Of a DNA stretch of 52,095 nt, positions 7,772 to 18,500 are shown in pieces. The DNA is from a virus. The position numbers were made by a program, and so were the translations under genes. Position 1 is the first letter of the stretch. Every line of letters begins with the position of its first letter. Location of the stretch: IMG/VR virus record IMGVR_UViG_3300030118_002480, positions 1 to 52,095 of that record; one strand, written 5' to 3'. Below the pieces are notes generated by a model, which had not been told where the DNA came from, ran no database searches, and worked only from the letters and a program-made list of their open reading frames with translations.

Positions 7772-10700
7772 TGCCTAAAAGATTAATAGAAATAAACAAG
7801 TTTACAGGAGGAATAGTAAGTACTCCATCTGCAACAGATACTGATGAGCAGTCTGCTAAATATTCATTAAACATAGACCCACAAACATCTGATGGACGAT
7901 TACAAAGTATAGACAGTGATAAATATCTTACATCTGATGGGTTTGCTAGTACAGGCACAAAGTTAACTGTGCAGTATGTAAGAGAAATGATTACAGTGCC
8001 TGATAAAAATAACAAAACCTCTTTAAATCTTGTTATAGGAAGAAATTCATCTCTAGGAAATGATTTTATAGATACAATATCTATAGTTAAAGATTTATAT
8101 GGAAAAAATATTGCTTTACAAGATTTGAATGACAGTTCTTTAAGCTCTATAACAAGTGAATATGATTTTCAATCTAATGATGATAAAGTGTTTATTGGAC
8201 TTGGAGGTTCACCATCATCTTCATCAAAAGTAGTGATGACTCCTAGCGGCACAACTATTAATGGTCAAGATAAAGGTGGAATTGATTTATTTGATGCTGA
8301 ATTATTTCCTCCAAACGCAACATCATTTTCGTCAATGTTTTCAGAATTTACAACATTTCCAATACATGGAAATACTGTTGGAACAAAGAATCTTGCTCAA
8401 GATGATTCTGATACTCCATTGTCTGTAATATATCCTGATTACGATAAAGCAGTTACTATAAACAGTGGAGTTACATTATACAAAACATTAAACCAAGATG
8501 CTGCTGTTCCAAATTCAGGTATATTAGCAGGCCTTAAAGTTGGTCAAATATTTAAATGCGCTGATGATACAGACACATTAGATGATGCTTTACTTGCTTG
8601 GAAACGATATGATTATGATATGTATGCTTCGGCAATAGCAGCTCATGATTTATTTATGTTTTGTGGATATTTAAATGAAGGTAGTTATGTAGATGTTCCT
8701 GTATTAAGATTTATAGGAAATGCTGCTACTCAAACTGCAGCTTTTACGTATGCTATAAAAGATGAAAGTTCTTCTTTATATAAAATTAGTTTAACGACAA
8801 CAGTTGATGCTACTGCTTTTCCTACCAGTTCAAATACAGATATTGTAAAAGATTCTTTAGGTGCAGATTATACTATAAAAAATGTTGGCAGTCGAATAAC
8901 CTCAATTGACTTATCAAGCCTTTCTAATTGGCAAGGTGGATACATTAGCGCTTTTTCTGCATGCAGTAGTCCACCTCTTTATAATTCAATAGGTTTAGCA
9001 AGTGAAGGTAGGGACCCACATGAAACAAATGGTGAAATTTATTATAATAACGGACATTTAAAAATATTATATAGACACGGTATATTTTATATTGGTAATA
9101 AAAATCAAACAAGTGCAATGTATAGATTAAATGCTATTGATTTTCATTCTTTAACAGATTTAGGTGTTAAAATAGAAGGTATTAGATTAGATTTTTCAAG
9201 AATTCCTGACCAATTACATGCTGAAGGTGGAAAAGGAATCGTTAGAAGAACTATTGAAGACCAACTTTTAAATCCACCAGAAGACCCTGCGCGACATACA
9301 TGGAGCAATATCCCTCAAAATGCTGAAATTATAGGTATATGTGAAACCTTTGATTGTGGTCAAATAACAAAAATAACTCCAGAAACTGGTAGTAATACAT
9401 ATAGTAATGTTTTTGGATATAAAATTACGGGTGGTAGTGGTGGCCAACACAGATTAACTAGTGGAGATAAGGTTAGATTTGCTGGTATGACAATTAGCGC
9501 TGATTCTCATTCTGTTGTTACTTCTAGTGCTTTAGAAGATTTTAATGTAAGCGCACCCTATGAAGTAAGTGTCGTAGAAGAAGGACAAGCTTTTTGGATA
9601 AATTCTGGCAGTGCAAGTAAAATTCCAGAAGCACATATTGGTCCTAATTATAGGGCTGCTATGTGGTGGAATGCTAAAGTATGGGTTTTGTATGGTAAAA
9701 AATCAAATACAGCATCTTTTGATAAATGGGATTTATTTTTATATAATGCAAATACATTAGAAATGGACAACAGCCGAAATATTTATATGGCTGATAGAAC
9801 TCCTCCATTTCAACAAGCAAGATATTATGAAACTACTACAAAAGATTCTGATGAAATAGGTAAAATATGGTATCCTGGGCAATTTGCGTTTATAAAAAAA
9901 GACCCTACTCCAGGTTTTAGCAATGCAGGAACAGATGATGGTGAATATGAAGGACAAGGGTTGCAAATTGGAGATGTTGCTTTGCCAGGCTCGTTTGTTG
10001 GTGATGAATCAGGTGACCAAGATTCAGGTATGTTTTGTGAAATTGCTTTTTATGACAAGGCAGGAAGATGGTCTTCTGCTGGAACAAAAAATGTGTTTCC
10101 AGAAGATGCAACTAATTTTGATAACCCTGTTGATTGGGTTGGAGGACTTGATGGTCCAATAGCAACTATAGGAACTCAAGATTCCCCGTATGGACATCTT
10201 AATGGCGCTTTAATGATTGGAAATAATATAGGATGGTCTACTGAAGAAAATGAACATAGACAAGTAAAACCATTGAATAATTCTTTACATCCACATGTTC
10301 CATATTCTACTTTATACAATAGTAATTTAGTTTATTGCGGGTTTAATAAATTTGATAGCAGTTCAATAGGTGGCGCAAACCATGAAGCTGTAAATTATGC
10401 TGATTATTTATATAATGGAGATGGCTATAGTGAACCTGACGATAGATTAAAAAATCACAATAGGCCAAAACATGCTGTAACTTTTATAGGTAAAGTTAAA
10501 GGAACTTTTGTAGCGCATCCAGGTATTATCCAAAGAACTGGAATACTTTCAACTATGTTTTCTCATGACCGTATGGATAGAGCTTTTGAAGTCAATAAAA
10601 ATTATCCAAGTAAATTAAAAAAATATAATGATGATTATACATTGTTTACAATAGATGATTTTAGTGGCCATTCAGGTTCTGTTATACAGGATAATGGCGA

Positions 10701-13700
10701 TTTAAGCATGAGTCTTAGTAACTCTAATAACGATGAAAAAACTCCATTAGGGGGAGTAGTAACGTGGAGACCTAATTTTGGAGGACCTGAAATAGAAAAT
10801 CCTAAATTTAGACAAACTACAAGAATTATAAATGGTATAGAAGTTGGGTCTTTAAGTAGTGTTAATGGAGGTTATGGTCATAGCAATCCAAGTGATAATG
10901 ATAAAGGTTGGGATGGTTATGCTCCACCATGTTTATTTAACCCAGGAAGCGGTTATTATGTTTATATAAATCGTTCATGGCAAAATATGTCAGAAATAAA
11001 TGCAAGACCTTTAAATCCAATTTTTTACGCTAATTACACTAGTAATGTAACAACTTGTTGGGGGTTTAACAGTACTTTAGATTCTGTTGGAAGATTTAAT
11101 AATTTTAGTAGTACCTGTATATCTGATAATGTTGCAACGCATTCAAGAGCTATTATAAAACAAAATATAAATGATAGTAATCGATATATCAATATGGAAG
11201 CACCTGCACATGAATCTGATGGTAATTCTATTAGTACTAGATTTTATCATGTACCTAATAATACTTATGTTGCAGGTTCTGGCGAATTTAATTTAACTTT
11301 TCGAAGCATGCCTAGTCACGCACAATCTATTTGCACTATGCATAAATTATCTATATCAAATGAACATGCTATTAATAATATATTTCCAGTAATTTTAAAT
11401 ACTAATATTGCTACTGACCAAACCGCAGGTGGAGATTTTGTTCCTGCATACATTTGTGGACTTACCAATGAAGGAACTAATGATAGCGGAATAGCTATAA
11501 TAAGAACTAATTTTGATTATATATGGGATAAATATGCAAACAATTTAGATAGTAGCGTAGATGGTTCATTTGACCAAGCTATACTATTTACAAATCATTC
11601 AGAACCTTCATCTGAAAGTCTTCCTTATAGATATGCTCTAAACAGACGAGGTACTCATCTTGCAGAAATAATAGACATAACTGATGCAAATACTGCTTAT
11701 GCTTCAACTACTGATAGTTTAGATGGAATGCAAATAAAACAAATAAATATAGATACATATAATGACAATGTTATTGGAAATAAATTAGTAGCATTAAGCC
11801 AAAAACCACTTAAAGGATTTACCGCTACATCAGTAATTGCAGATGCTGATTTTGATGTATGGGTTCAAACTAATTCTGAAGATGGTTCTAGTTTGTTTTT
11901 AGGCTATGAAGACAACGCATACACTAGAAACGTTGGTTCTCCTTTAGATGAAGATTTAAATGGTACGTTTTTTAGTGCAAATTCAGGAAAAATATTTGAT
12001 TCTGTAAACGATTCAACTATTCTTACAACACTTACTGGAGGATTAGATTTTGCAAACTCTGCTCAAGGTACTTCAGGAAATATAGTAGAAGGAGATTATT
12101 ATTATAAACTTGCTTATGAATATGATGATATATATCATTCTCCTTTAACTTCTACTTCTATAAAACATACAGTAAGTCCAACTGTTGCTGGTGAAGTGTT
12201 TGACTATATAAGTGTTACAGTTCAGCTACCATCGTCTATTGTTACTTCTATTCCTAAAAGAGTTACTGGAATTGCTGTATATAGAAAATTTGAAGGTGGG
12301 GAAGATGATGCTTATAGTTTAGTAAATATTGTTAAAATATCTGATAATTGGATTTATAATAGTGCTAATGACATTTATACAAAAACAATTTATGATAAAG
12401 ATACTTTAATGGGAACATATTTTGCTAATAATGGAATAGATGAAACATTACAAAATACATCATTAAATTATGGGTTATCTGCTGTAAATCAAGGATATTT
12501 ATTCGTAACTAAAGCTTTTCATCCTAATTTAAGTGATGTTAAAAATTATATATTTAGGTCGCAACCTGATAACTTTTTTACTTTTAATTGGATAGAAGAT
12601 TTTGTTATAATGCCTGAAGTGCCTATAGCAATGGTTAGTTTTAATAGCAGACTATATGTATGGGGTCAAAACGCATTGTATAAATTAGACCCATTTAGTA
12701 TGCTTATAGAAGATACGTATGAAGGTGTTAGTATTATAAATAAAGACTCTTTTGTTAAAACAGAATATGGTCTTTGTTTTATGGATAAAAACAATGTGTA
12801 TATACACGATGGCAATAAACCTGTAGCTATAGCAGATGCTATATTGTATTCATCTAATGATTCTGTTGTTTACAATACGACTGGAACTGATGGATATATA
12901 AAACTTCAACAAGGCTATAGAGAACTAGTAGAGCAAACTATTACTAATGGGCATAAGCCACATATAACATATTCTGGAAAACATAATAGTTTTTTAGTTC
13001 ATTTATCTAATGCCTCAACAGATGGAAAAACATTTGCTTTTAATTTAAATAAAAGAAGATGGGATTTGTGGGATTCTCCAAAACCTTATGCAATAACATC
13101 TTCTAAAGATTCTGATATTATTATTGCAGATACAGACAATATATATAATTATATTGACCTTAAATCTGAAGAGTTTACAGACTACAATAGACGAACATGG
13201 GATTGGTTTAGTAAAGACATTAATTTTGGAACAGATACTCAAGACAAAGTATTTAGAAGCATTAAGTTTTTAGGTACTCCTAGTATATATGAAACAGGAA
13301 ATACAATAGGTGTATATGATTCTTCTAATTCTAAAACAGCATCTGTTCAAGCATATGTAGATAATGATTTAGTTGATTTGACAGTTAAAAATAAGTTTTA
13401 TGAAACTATTAATTTAGGTGGAACGTATTTATTTAGTAATTTGTTTGATGCTAATCCTACAGTGTCTACGTTGCATATTAAAACACAAATTCAGCCTAAT
13501 ACTTCTAATGGAGCAGGCACTCAAGTAAATGAAGGTAATCAGAGTTTTATAAGAGCTGGACATTTAATTAAAATACAAAATGAAATTATGTTAGTTAAAA
13601 GCGTTACAAACTATACAAGTTTTACGGAATTATTTGTTGAAAGAGCAGTAATGGGAACTACAGGAGAAGTTCATATAGGTGGAGTAACTCAAACTATAGA

Positions 13701-13827
13701 TATAGTATCTCCTATACTTAAGTTTCCAGCAGGAACAAAGGGTAAAAATCTTAGTATTAGACTTACTGGGCAAAAAGGATATATTGATTCTATTGGTGTA
13801 GTTTACAAACCTAAAAGTATTAAATAA
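7771..13827 (+). CDS. Giant tail nozzle/hub-like protein
   Basis: 2018 residues. The start INKFTGGIVSTPSATDTDEQ, followed by a statement-like beta-rich domain, is typical of podoviral tail nozzle or hub proteins. Around residues 1440-1530 there is an Ig/Fn3-like segment (YYYKLAYEYDD to VTGIAVYRKF). From about 1568 to 1690 there are beta-propeller-like blades (GYLFVTKAFHP, SFNSRLYVWGQNALYKLD, YGLCFMDKNNVYIHDG), the hallmark of this class. The middle (about 350-1430) is a very large unrecognised insertion, probably additional beta domains. The family is usually 600-900 residues, so this one is more than twice normal length. It is coupled to both neighbours by one-base overlaps. Confidence 0.65.
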   Translation: MPKRLIEINKFTGGIVSTPSATDTDEQSAKYSLNIDPQTSDGRLQSIDSDKYLTSDGFASTGTKLTVQYVREMITVPDKNNKTSLNLVIGRNSSLGNDFIDTISIVKDLYGKNIALQDLNDSSLSSITSEYDFQSNDDKVFIGLGGSPSSSSKVVMTPSGTTINGQDKGGIDLFDAELFPPNATSFSSMFSEFTTFPIHGNTVGTKNLAQDDSDTPLSVIYPDYDKAVTINSGVTLYKTLNQDAAVPNSGILAGLKVGQIFKCADDTDTLDDALLAWKRYDYDMYASAIAAHDLFMFCGYLNEGSYVDVPVLRFIGNAATQTAAFTYAIKDESSSLYKISLTTTVDATAFPTSSNTDIVKDSLGADYTIKNVGSRITSIDLSSLSNWQGGYISAFSACSSPPLYNSIGLASEGRDPHETNGEIYYNNGHLKILYRHGIFYIGNKNQTSAMYRLNAIDFHSLTDLGVKIEGIRLDFSRIPDQLHAEGGKGIVRRTIEDQLLNPPEDPARHTWSNIPQNAEIIGICETFDCGQITKITPETGSNTYSNVFGYKITGGSGGQHRLTSGDKVRFAGMTISADSHSVVTSSALEDFNVSAPYEVSVVEEGQAFWINSGSASKIPEAHIGPNYRAAMWWNAKVWVLYGKKSNTASFDKWDLFLYNANTLEMDNSRNIYMADRTPPFQQARYYETTTKDSDEIGKIWYPGQFAFIKKDPTPGFSNAGTDDGEYEGQGLQIGDVALPGSFVGDESGDQDSGMFCEIAFYDKAGRWSSAGTKNVFPEDATNFDNPVDWVGGLDGPIATIGTQDSPYGHLNGALMIGNNIGWSTEENEHRQVKPLNNSLHPHVPYSTLYNSNLVYCGFNKFDSSSIGGANHEAVNYADYLYNGDGYSEPDDRLKNHNRPKHAVTFIGKVKGTFVAHPGIIQRTGILSTMFSHDRMDRAFEVNKNYPSKLKKYNDDYTLFTIDDFSGHSGSVIQDNGDLSMSLSNSNNDEKTPLGGVVTWRPNFGGPEIENPKFRQTTRIINGIEVGSLSSVNGGYGHSNPSDNDKGWDGYAPPCLFNPGSGYYVYINRSWQNMSEINARPLNPIFYANYTSNVTTCWGFNSTLDSVGRFNNFSSTCISDNVATHSRAIIKQNINDSNRYINMEAPAHESDGNSISTRFYHVPNNTYVAGSGEFNLTFRSMPSHAQSICTMHKLSISNEHAINNIFPVILNTNIATDQTAGGDFVPAYICGLTNEGTNDSGIAIIRTNFDYIWDKYANNLDSSVDGSFDQAILFTNHSEPSSESLPYRYALNRRGTHLAEIIDITDANTAYASTTDSLDGMQIKQINIDTYNDNVIGNKLVALSQKPLKGFTATSVIADADFDVWVQTNSEDGSSLFLGYEDNAYTRNVGSPLDEDLNGTFFSANSGKIFDSVNDSTILTTLTGGLDFANSAQGTSGNIVEGDYYYKLAYEYDDIYHSPLTSTSIKHTVSPTVAGEVFDYISVTVQLPSSIVTSIPKRVTGIAVYRKFEGGEDDAYSLVNIVKISDNWIYNSANDIYTKTIYDKDTLMGTYFANNGIDETLQNTSLNYGLSAVNQGYLFVTKAFHPNLSDVKNYIFRSQPDNFFTFNWIEDFVIMPEVPIAMVSFNSRLYVWGQNALYKLDPFSMLIEDTYEGVSIINKDSFVKTEYGLCFMDKNNVYIHDGNKPVAIADAILYSSNDSVVYNTTGTDGYIKLQQGYRELVEQTITNGHKPHITYSGKHNSFLVHLSNASTDGKTFAFNLNKRRWDLWDSPKPYAITSSKDSDIIIADTDNIYNYIDLKSEEFTDYNRRTWDWFSKDINFGTDTQDKVFRSIKFLGTPSIYETGNTIGVYDSSNSKTASVQAYVDNDLVDLTVKNKFYETINLGGTYLFSNLFDANPTVSTLHIKTQIQPNTSNGAGTQVNEGNQSFIRAGHLIKIQNEIMLVKSVTNYTSFTELFVERAVMGTTGEVHIGGVTQTIDIVSPILKFPAGTKGKNLSIRLTGQKGYIDSIGVVYKPKSIK

Positions 13828-15533
13828 TGGCTAGAAGACGCCTTACAAGAAAAAAAGTTAATGACCCTATAGTAGATACTGCTTTAAGAGATATATACGA
13901 TAAAATAGAGCATTTAATGCCTGAAACAGCTGGCAAGGCTTCTAAAACAGCACCGCAAATAGGTGATTTTCAACTTGTTAACAATGGTGACCAAACATCC
14001 TTAGCTCAATATACTGAAGAAGGTTGGATGGTAGATATGAACTCTAATTATGCTAGCGTATCTAATTCTAAAGACTTTAGACCTTCTGTTGGCTCATCTG
14101 GTAAAAGCAGAACCCCTGTAAAAGGAGAAGCTGTAAGATATGATAGAAATAAAAACATTGCTATTACAAACGATAAACAAGAAAGACTTTTATTAAATAA
14201 TACAGGCAATGAATTACGCGTTAGAAATGCTAATAATACAGCAGATGCTAAAGTAGTAGCTAAAAATTTTAATGTTACAGGAGGTACAGCAGCTAATGTA
14301 GGAGACATTACCCATGAACCTAAAACAGATTCACAAACTGATATTGTTAAAATAACAACAAATAATTTATTTATTCCAGGTGCATTAACAGGTGAATCAG
14401 TTCAAACAGCTGTAACTATTCAATCTAATGCAGACCAAGACGCAGTTATATCTTTAGGAGATACTACTCCTAATTGGGTTATGGGACTTGATGTTTCTGA
14501 TAATAATGGAACTAGTGCCTCAGGTAAATTTAAAATACACGCAACAACTGATAGTACTTTGCCTGATGCAGCAGATTTTGAATTAGATGTAGATGGTAAC
14601 CTTGTAACTGCAGGTACTATAACAGATGGCAGTGGAAATGTGTTGGGTGCAGATTCTAGTATATTAAAAACAGGTACTTCAGCACCTACATCAGCATCTG
14701 ATTTTTCAGCAGGAAATGGCTCTATGTTATGGGATACTACTACTTCAAATTTATATGGATTAAAAAATGATGGTGGTAAAATATTTAAATGGTCAGGAGC
14801 AGATTATTTAGATTTGCAATTTAACATTAGTGGATTTAATGATAATATTATAGGAAATACTATACTCATAACAGCTGGTGGTACTTCAGTTAATTCTAAC
14901 CTTCATTTTGATTGTACATTTAACAATCCTTCGGGAGGTACTTTTGCTGGAAGTATTACACATTCAGGAGAAACTAATTCAGGACAAGCTGGTTTTCCTT
15001 TATCTTTTACTCAAGCAGATTGCACTGGAAATCCATTGCAACTCATTAATTTTAATGATGGTTCAACTATAGATTTATTATCACCTGATAATGCAGATAG
15101 TTGGACTTCTGGTCGAAAAAGACAATCATTTACTATTGGCGTTAGCGATGGCAGCACAACTAAATTTGCTTATATAAATATTGATTTTAAAAATAAATTT
15201 TTTTATGGATATAGCACACAAGCAACTGCTTTGTCTAATATTCCATATAGTCTTAGCGGAGGAGGTGATTCTTTTGTTGCAACATCTATACCTACTTTAG
15301 CTCCTACATCAATAACAACTTCAGCAGCTGATAATTATATATGGGTATGCTATCCTTCTAGATTAACTGGTTCAGCTCCAACATTTAAAATTAATGGTTT
15401 TGCTACCACATTTATTGAAAATACTAATTCAAATACAGCAAATAGTGCATCTTATGCTTATATAGAAGAATTTAAATTATGGCGTAGTCCTAATAGTTAT
15501 AATAATGCAACACTTACATTGGAGATAAGCTAA
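13827..15533 (+). CDS. Tail fibre or fibre-adaptor protein
   Basis: 568 residues. A basic N-terminus (MARRRLTRKK) is followed by a short helix, perhaps the virion attachment part, then beta-rich fibre sequence (about 60-280), a SGNGSMLWDTTTSNLYGL linker region and a C-terminal beta-sandwich (about 330-568) that could be the receptor-binding tip. Overlaps both neighbours by one base (TAATG). Its style and position next to the 1430-residue fibre support a tail-fibre role. Confidence 0.65.
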   Translation: MARRRLTRKKVNDPIVDTALRDIYDKIEHLMPETAGKASKTAPQIGDFQLVNNGDQTSLAQYTEEGWMVDMNSNYASVSNSKDFRPSVGSSGKSRTPVKGEAVRYDRNKNIAITNDKQERLLLNNTGNELRVRNANNTADAKVVAKNFNVTGGTAANVGDITHEPKTDSQTDIVKITTNNLFIPGALTGESVQTAVTIQSNADQDAVISLGDTTPNWVMGLDVSDNNGTSASGKFKIHATTDSTLPDAADFELDVDGNLVTAGTITDGSGNVLGADSSILKTGTSAPTSASDFSAGNGSMLWDTTTSNLYGLKNDGGKIFKWSGADYLDLQFNISGFNDNIIGNTILITAGGTSVNSNLHFDCTFNNPSGGTFAGSITHSGETNSGQAGFPLSFTQADCTGNPLQLINFNDGSTIDLLSPDNADSWTSGRKRQSFTIGVSDGSTTKFAYINIDFKNKFFYGYSTQATALSNIPYSLSGGGDSFVATSIPTLAPTSITTSAADNYIWVCYPSRLTGSAPTFKINGFATTFIENTNSNTANSASYAYIEEFKLWRSPNSYNNATLTLEIS

Positions 15534-18500
15534 TGGCTGTAGAAATAGGAGATGTGTTAGGAGGTATTGGTAGTGGATATAGTTATAGACTTATAAAAGC
15601 TAAAGATATTAATGTTACAGAAGCAGATGCATTAACTAGTTTAACTGATGCGGATATATTTATTGTAGACGATAACGCAGCGGGAACTCAAGCTTCTACA
15701 AATAAAATAACAGCTGCTAATATGAAAACTTATTTTCAAACAAATGTATTAGCAACTACAGTTACTGTTTCAGATAGTACTTCAAATACAAATTTTCCAG
15801 TAGTATTTCATGACGAATCTAATGCTTTATTAGATGATACTGGTGCGTTAAGATATAATCCAAGCACAGGGACACTATTAGTTCCAAATTTATCAGTTAG
15901 TGGAACAACAACGCAAGTTGATACTGTAACAATGAACGCTCAAAATGCAGTAGTTTTTGAAGGAGCGACTCCAGATGACCATGAAACAACGCTTTCAATA
16001 GTAGACCCTACAGCTGACCGCACTCAATATTTAATTAATCAAAGTGGCTATATTCCATTATTACAAGCATCTACAACTACTGCAATAACTTCTACTCCAG
16101 AAGAATTAAATATACTTGATGGAGTAACTGCTACTGCTAGTGAATTGAATATTTTAGATGGCGTAACTGCAACTGCTACTGAAATAAACATATTAGACGG
16201 GTTAACAGCGTCTACTACCGAAATTAATCTTTTAGATGGAACAACAACAGGAACAGTTGTAGCTAGTAAAACAGTTGCAGTCGATTCAAATAAAGATATT
16301 ACAGGGTTTAGAAATATAACTTTAACAGGTGAATTAGACGCTGTTAGTTTAGATATATCAGGCAATGTAGATATTGATGGAACTTTAGAAGCAGATGCTA
16401 TAACAGTAGATGGAGTTGCTTTAACAACTTATATTTCAAATACTGTTGTAAATGCTTCTTTATTAGCTTCAACAGTAGGTGTATATGCAAACAATAGTAC
16501 TAACGAAACAGTTTATCCAGTATTTTCAGATGTAGCTACAGGAAATGTAGGTTTAGAATCAGATACTGGGCTTACATACAATCCAAGTACTGGGCTATTA
16601 ACAGCTACAGCATTTTCTGGTAATGTAACTGGCAATGTAACTGGTAATGTAACTGGCTCATCTGGCTCAACTACTGGCAATGCAGTTACTGCTACAGCAT
16701 TAGAAACAGCAAGAAACATTGGAGGTGTGTCATTCGATGGTACTGCAAACATAGACCTTCCAGGTGTAAATACAGGAGGCACTCAAAATACGACAGGAAG
16801 AGCAAATACAGCTTCAACATTAGCAAACTCAAGGCAAATAGGTGGTGTACCTTTTGACGGTAGTCAAAATATAACTCTTCCAGGCGTAAATGCAGCAGGT
16901 AACCAAAATACATCAGGCAATGCTGCGACTGCGACTGCTCTTGAAACGGCAAGAAATATAGGCGGAGCATCTTTTGATGGAACAGCAGATATTGATTTGC
17001 CTGGAGTAAATACAGCAGGAAATCAAAATACATCAGGTACTGCGGCTGTAGCAACTGATGTTACGCTTACATCTTATTCAGGCTCTGACGCACAATGTTT
17101 TCCTGTTTTTGGATTAAATGGAGCAGGAAATCAATCCTTGAACACAGATTTTAGTTTACAATGGAATGCTAGTTCTAATGTTTTAACTGCACCTTATTTT
17201 GTTGGTGATTTAACGGGTGATGTTACAGGTAATGTATCTGGGTCTTCTGGTTCATGCACTGGTAATGCTGCAACTGCAACTTTAGCATCAACTGTAACTA
17301 TTACAGATAATGAAAATACTAATGAAATTAATGCAATTGTATTTACTTCAAGCGGTGCTCTTGAAGGTGGAGATTTAGGATTAGAATCTGATGGTAATTT
17401 AACTTACAATCCAGCATCAGGAACATTAACTGCTACTGTTTTTAGTGGAGCGCTTTTGGGAAATGCTTCAACTGCAAGTTCAGCAAGTACAATCACTGGA
17501 GGTATTCAAAGTAATATTACAACATGCGTTAATCTTGCTACTGTTGGTACAATTGGAACGGGGGTTTGGGAAGGAACTAATATTGCTATTGCACATGGTG
17601 GAACTGGAGCTTCTAATAGCGATGACTGGTTAAACAGCAGAATAACTACAAATGCAGATGGTACTTTAAATTATGATGCTACTAGTGCAACTGCTCCTAA
17701 TCATGATAGTTTAGCAGGATTTGAACCAAATGAACATATAGATTGGACTGGAGCAAGCGCTGGAACTATACATGCTACTAATTACACCAATACGACTTAT
17801 AGTGTAATGGACACAAATAATAGTTATGCTGCTGGATTAGTTCCTGGTGGTAACGAAACTCATAATGATACTTATCTTAGAAAAGATGGTACTTGGGCTG
17901 CTCCTCCTACAGGAACTACTATTACTAATTATATTACAAATGATGCAGATGATACTATGGAAGGCACTTTAACTATAGATAAAGATTATTCTGGTACTAC
18001 TGGTGCTGTTATTAAAGGTTTAGTTGTTGATGCAGACCAAACAGGTAGTTTAGCTTCTAGTCAAATATTACAAGTTACTGGAATTGAAGTAGATATTGAA
18101 AATGATTCTAATTCTCATGCTGGTAGTTCTTCTATTATAAATTATGGAGCAAAAATTAATCTAGATACAAGTATTGCTGGTGGGAATGGTGGTGCTAATT
18201 ATGGTTTGCATGTTACGACAACGGGTGCAAATACATCAAGCTCTTACGGTTTATTTATAAACAATATAGATGGCGGTGACGACATTAAATTAAGAAGCTC
18301 TGCTAACAATGCTGATTATTCTACTATATCAACTACTACTAATGGAGCTACAACAATTTTAACAAAAGATGGAACAGGGGAACTTGCTCATCTTACATTA
18401 GATATAGATGGCGATATAGAACTTAATGCTGATGGTGGAGATATTATATTTAAAGATGACACTGCTCCATTAGCTACAATTAATTCTGATGGTTTAACCA

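Noticed and set aside
16103-17054. CRISPR-like array from regular repeats
   Set aside because: Repeats are in frame, diverged and encode well-known tail-fibre motifs; there are no conserved repeats with unique spacers.
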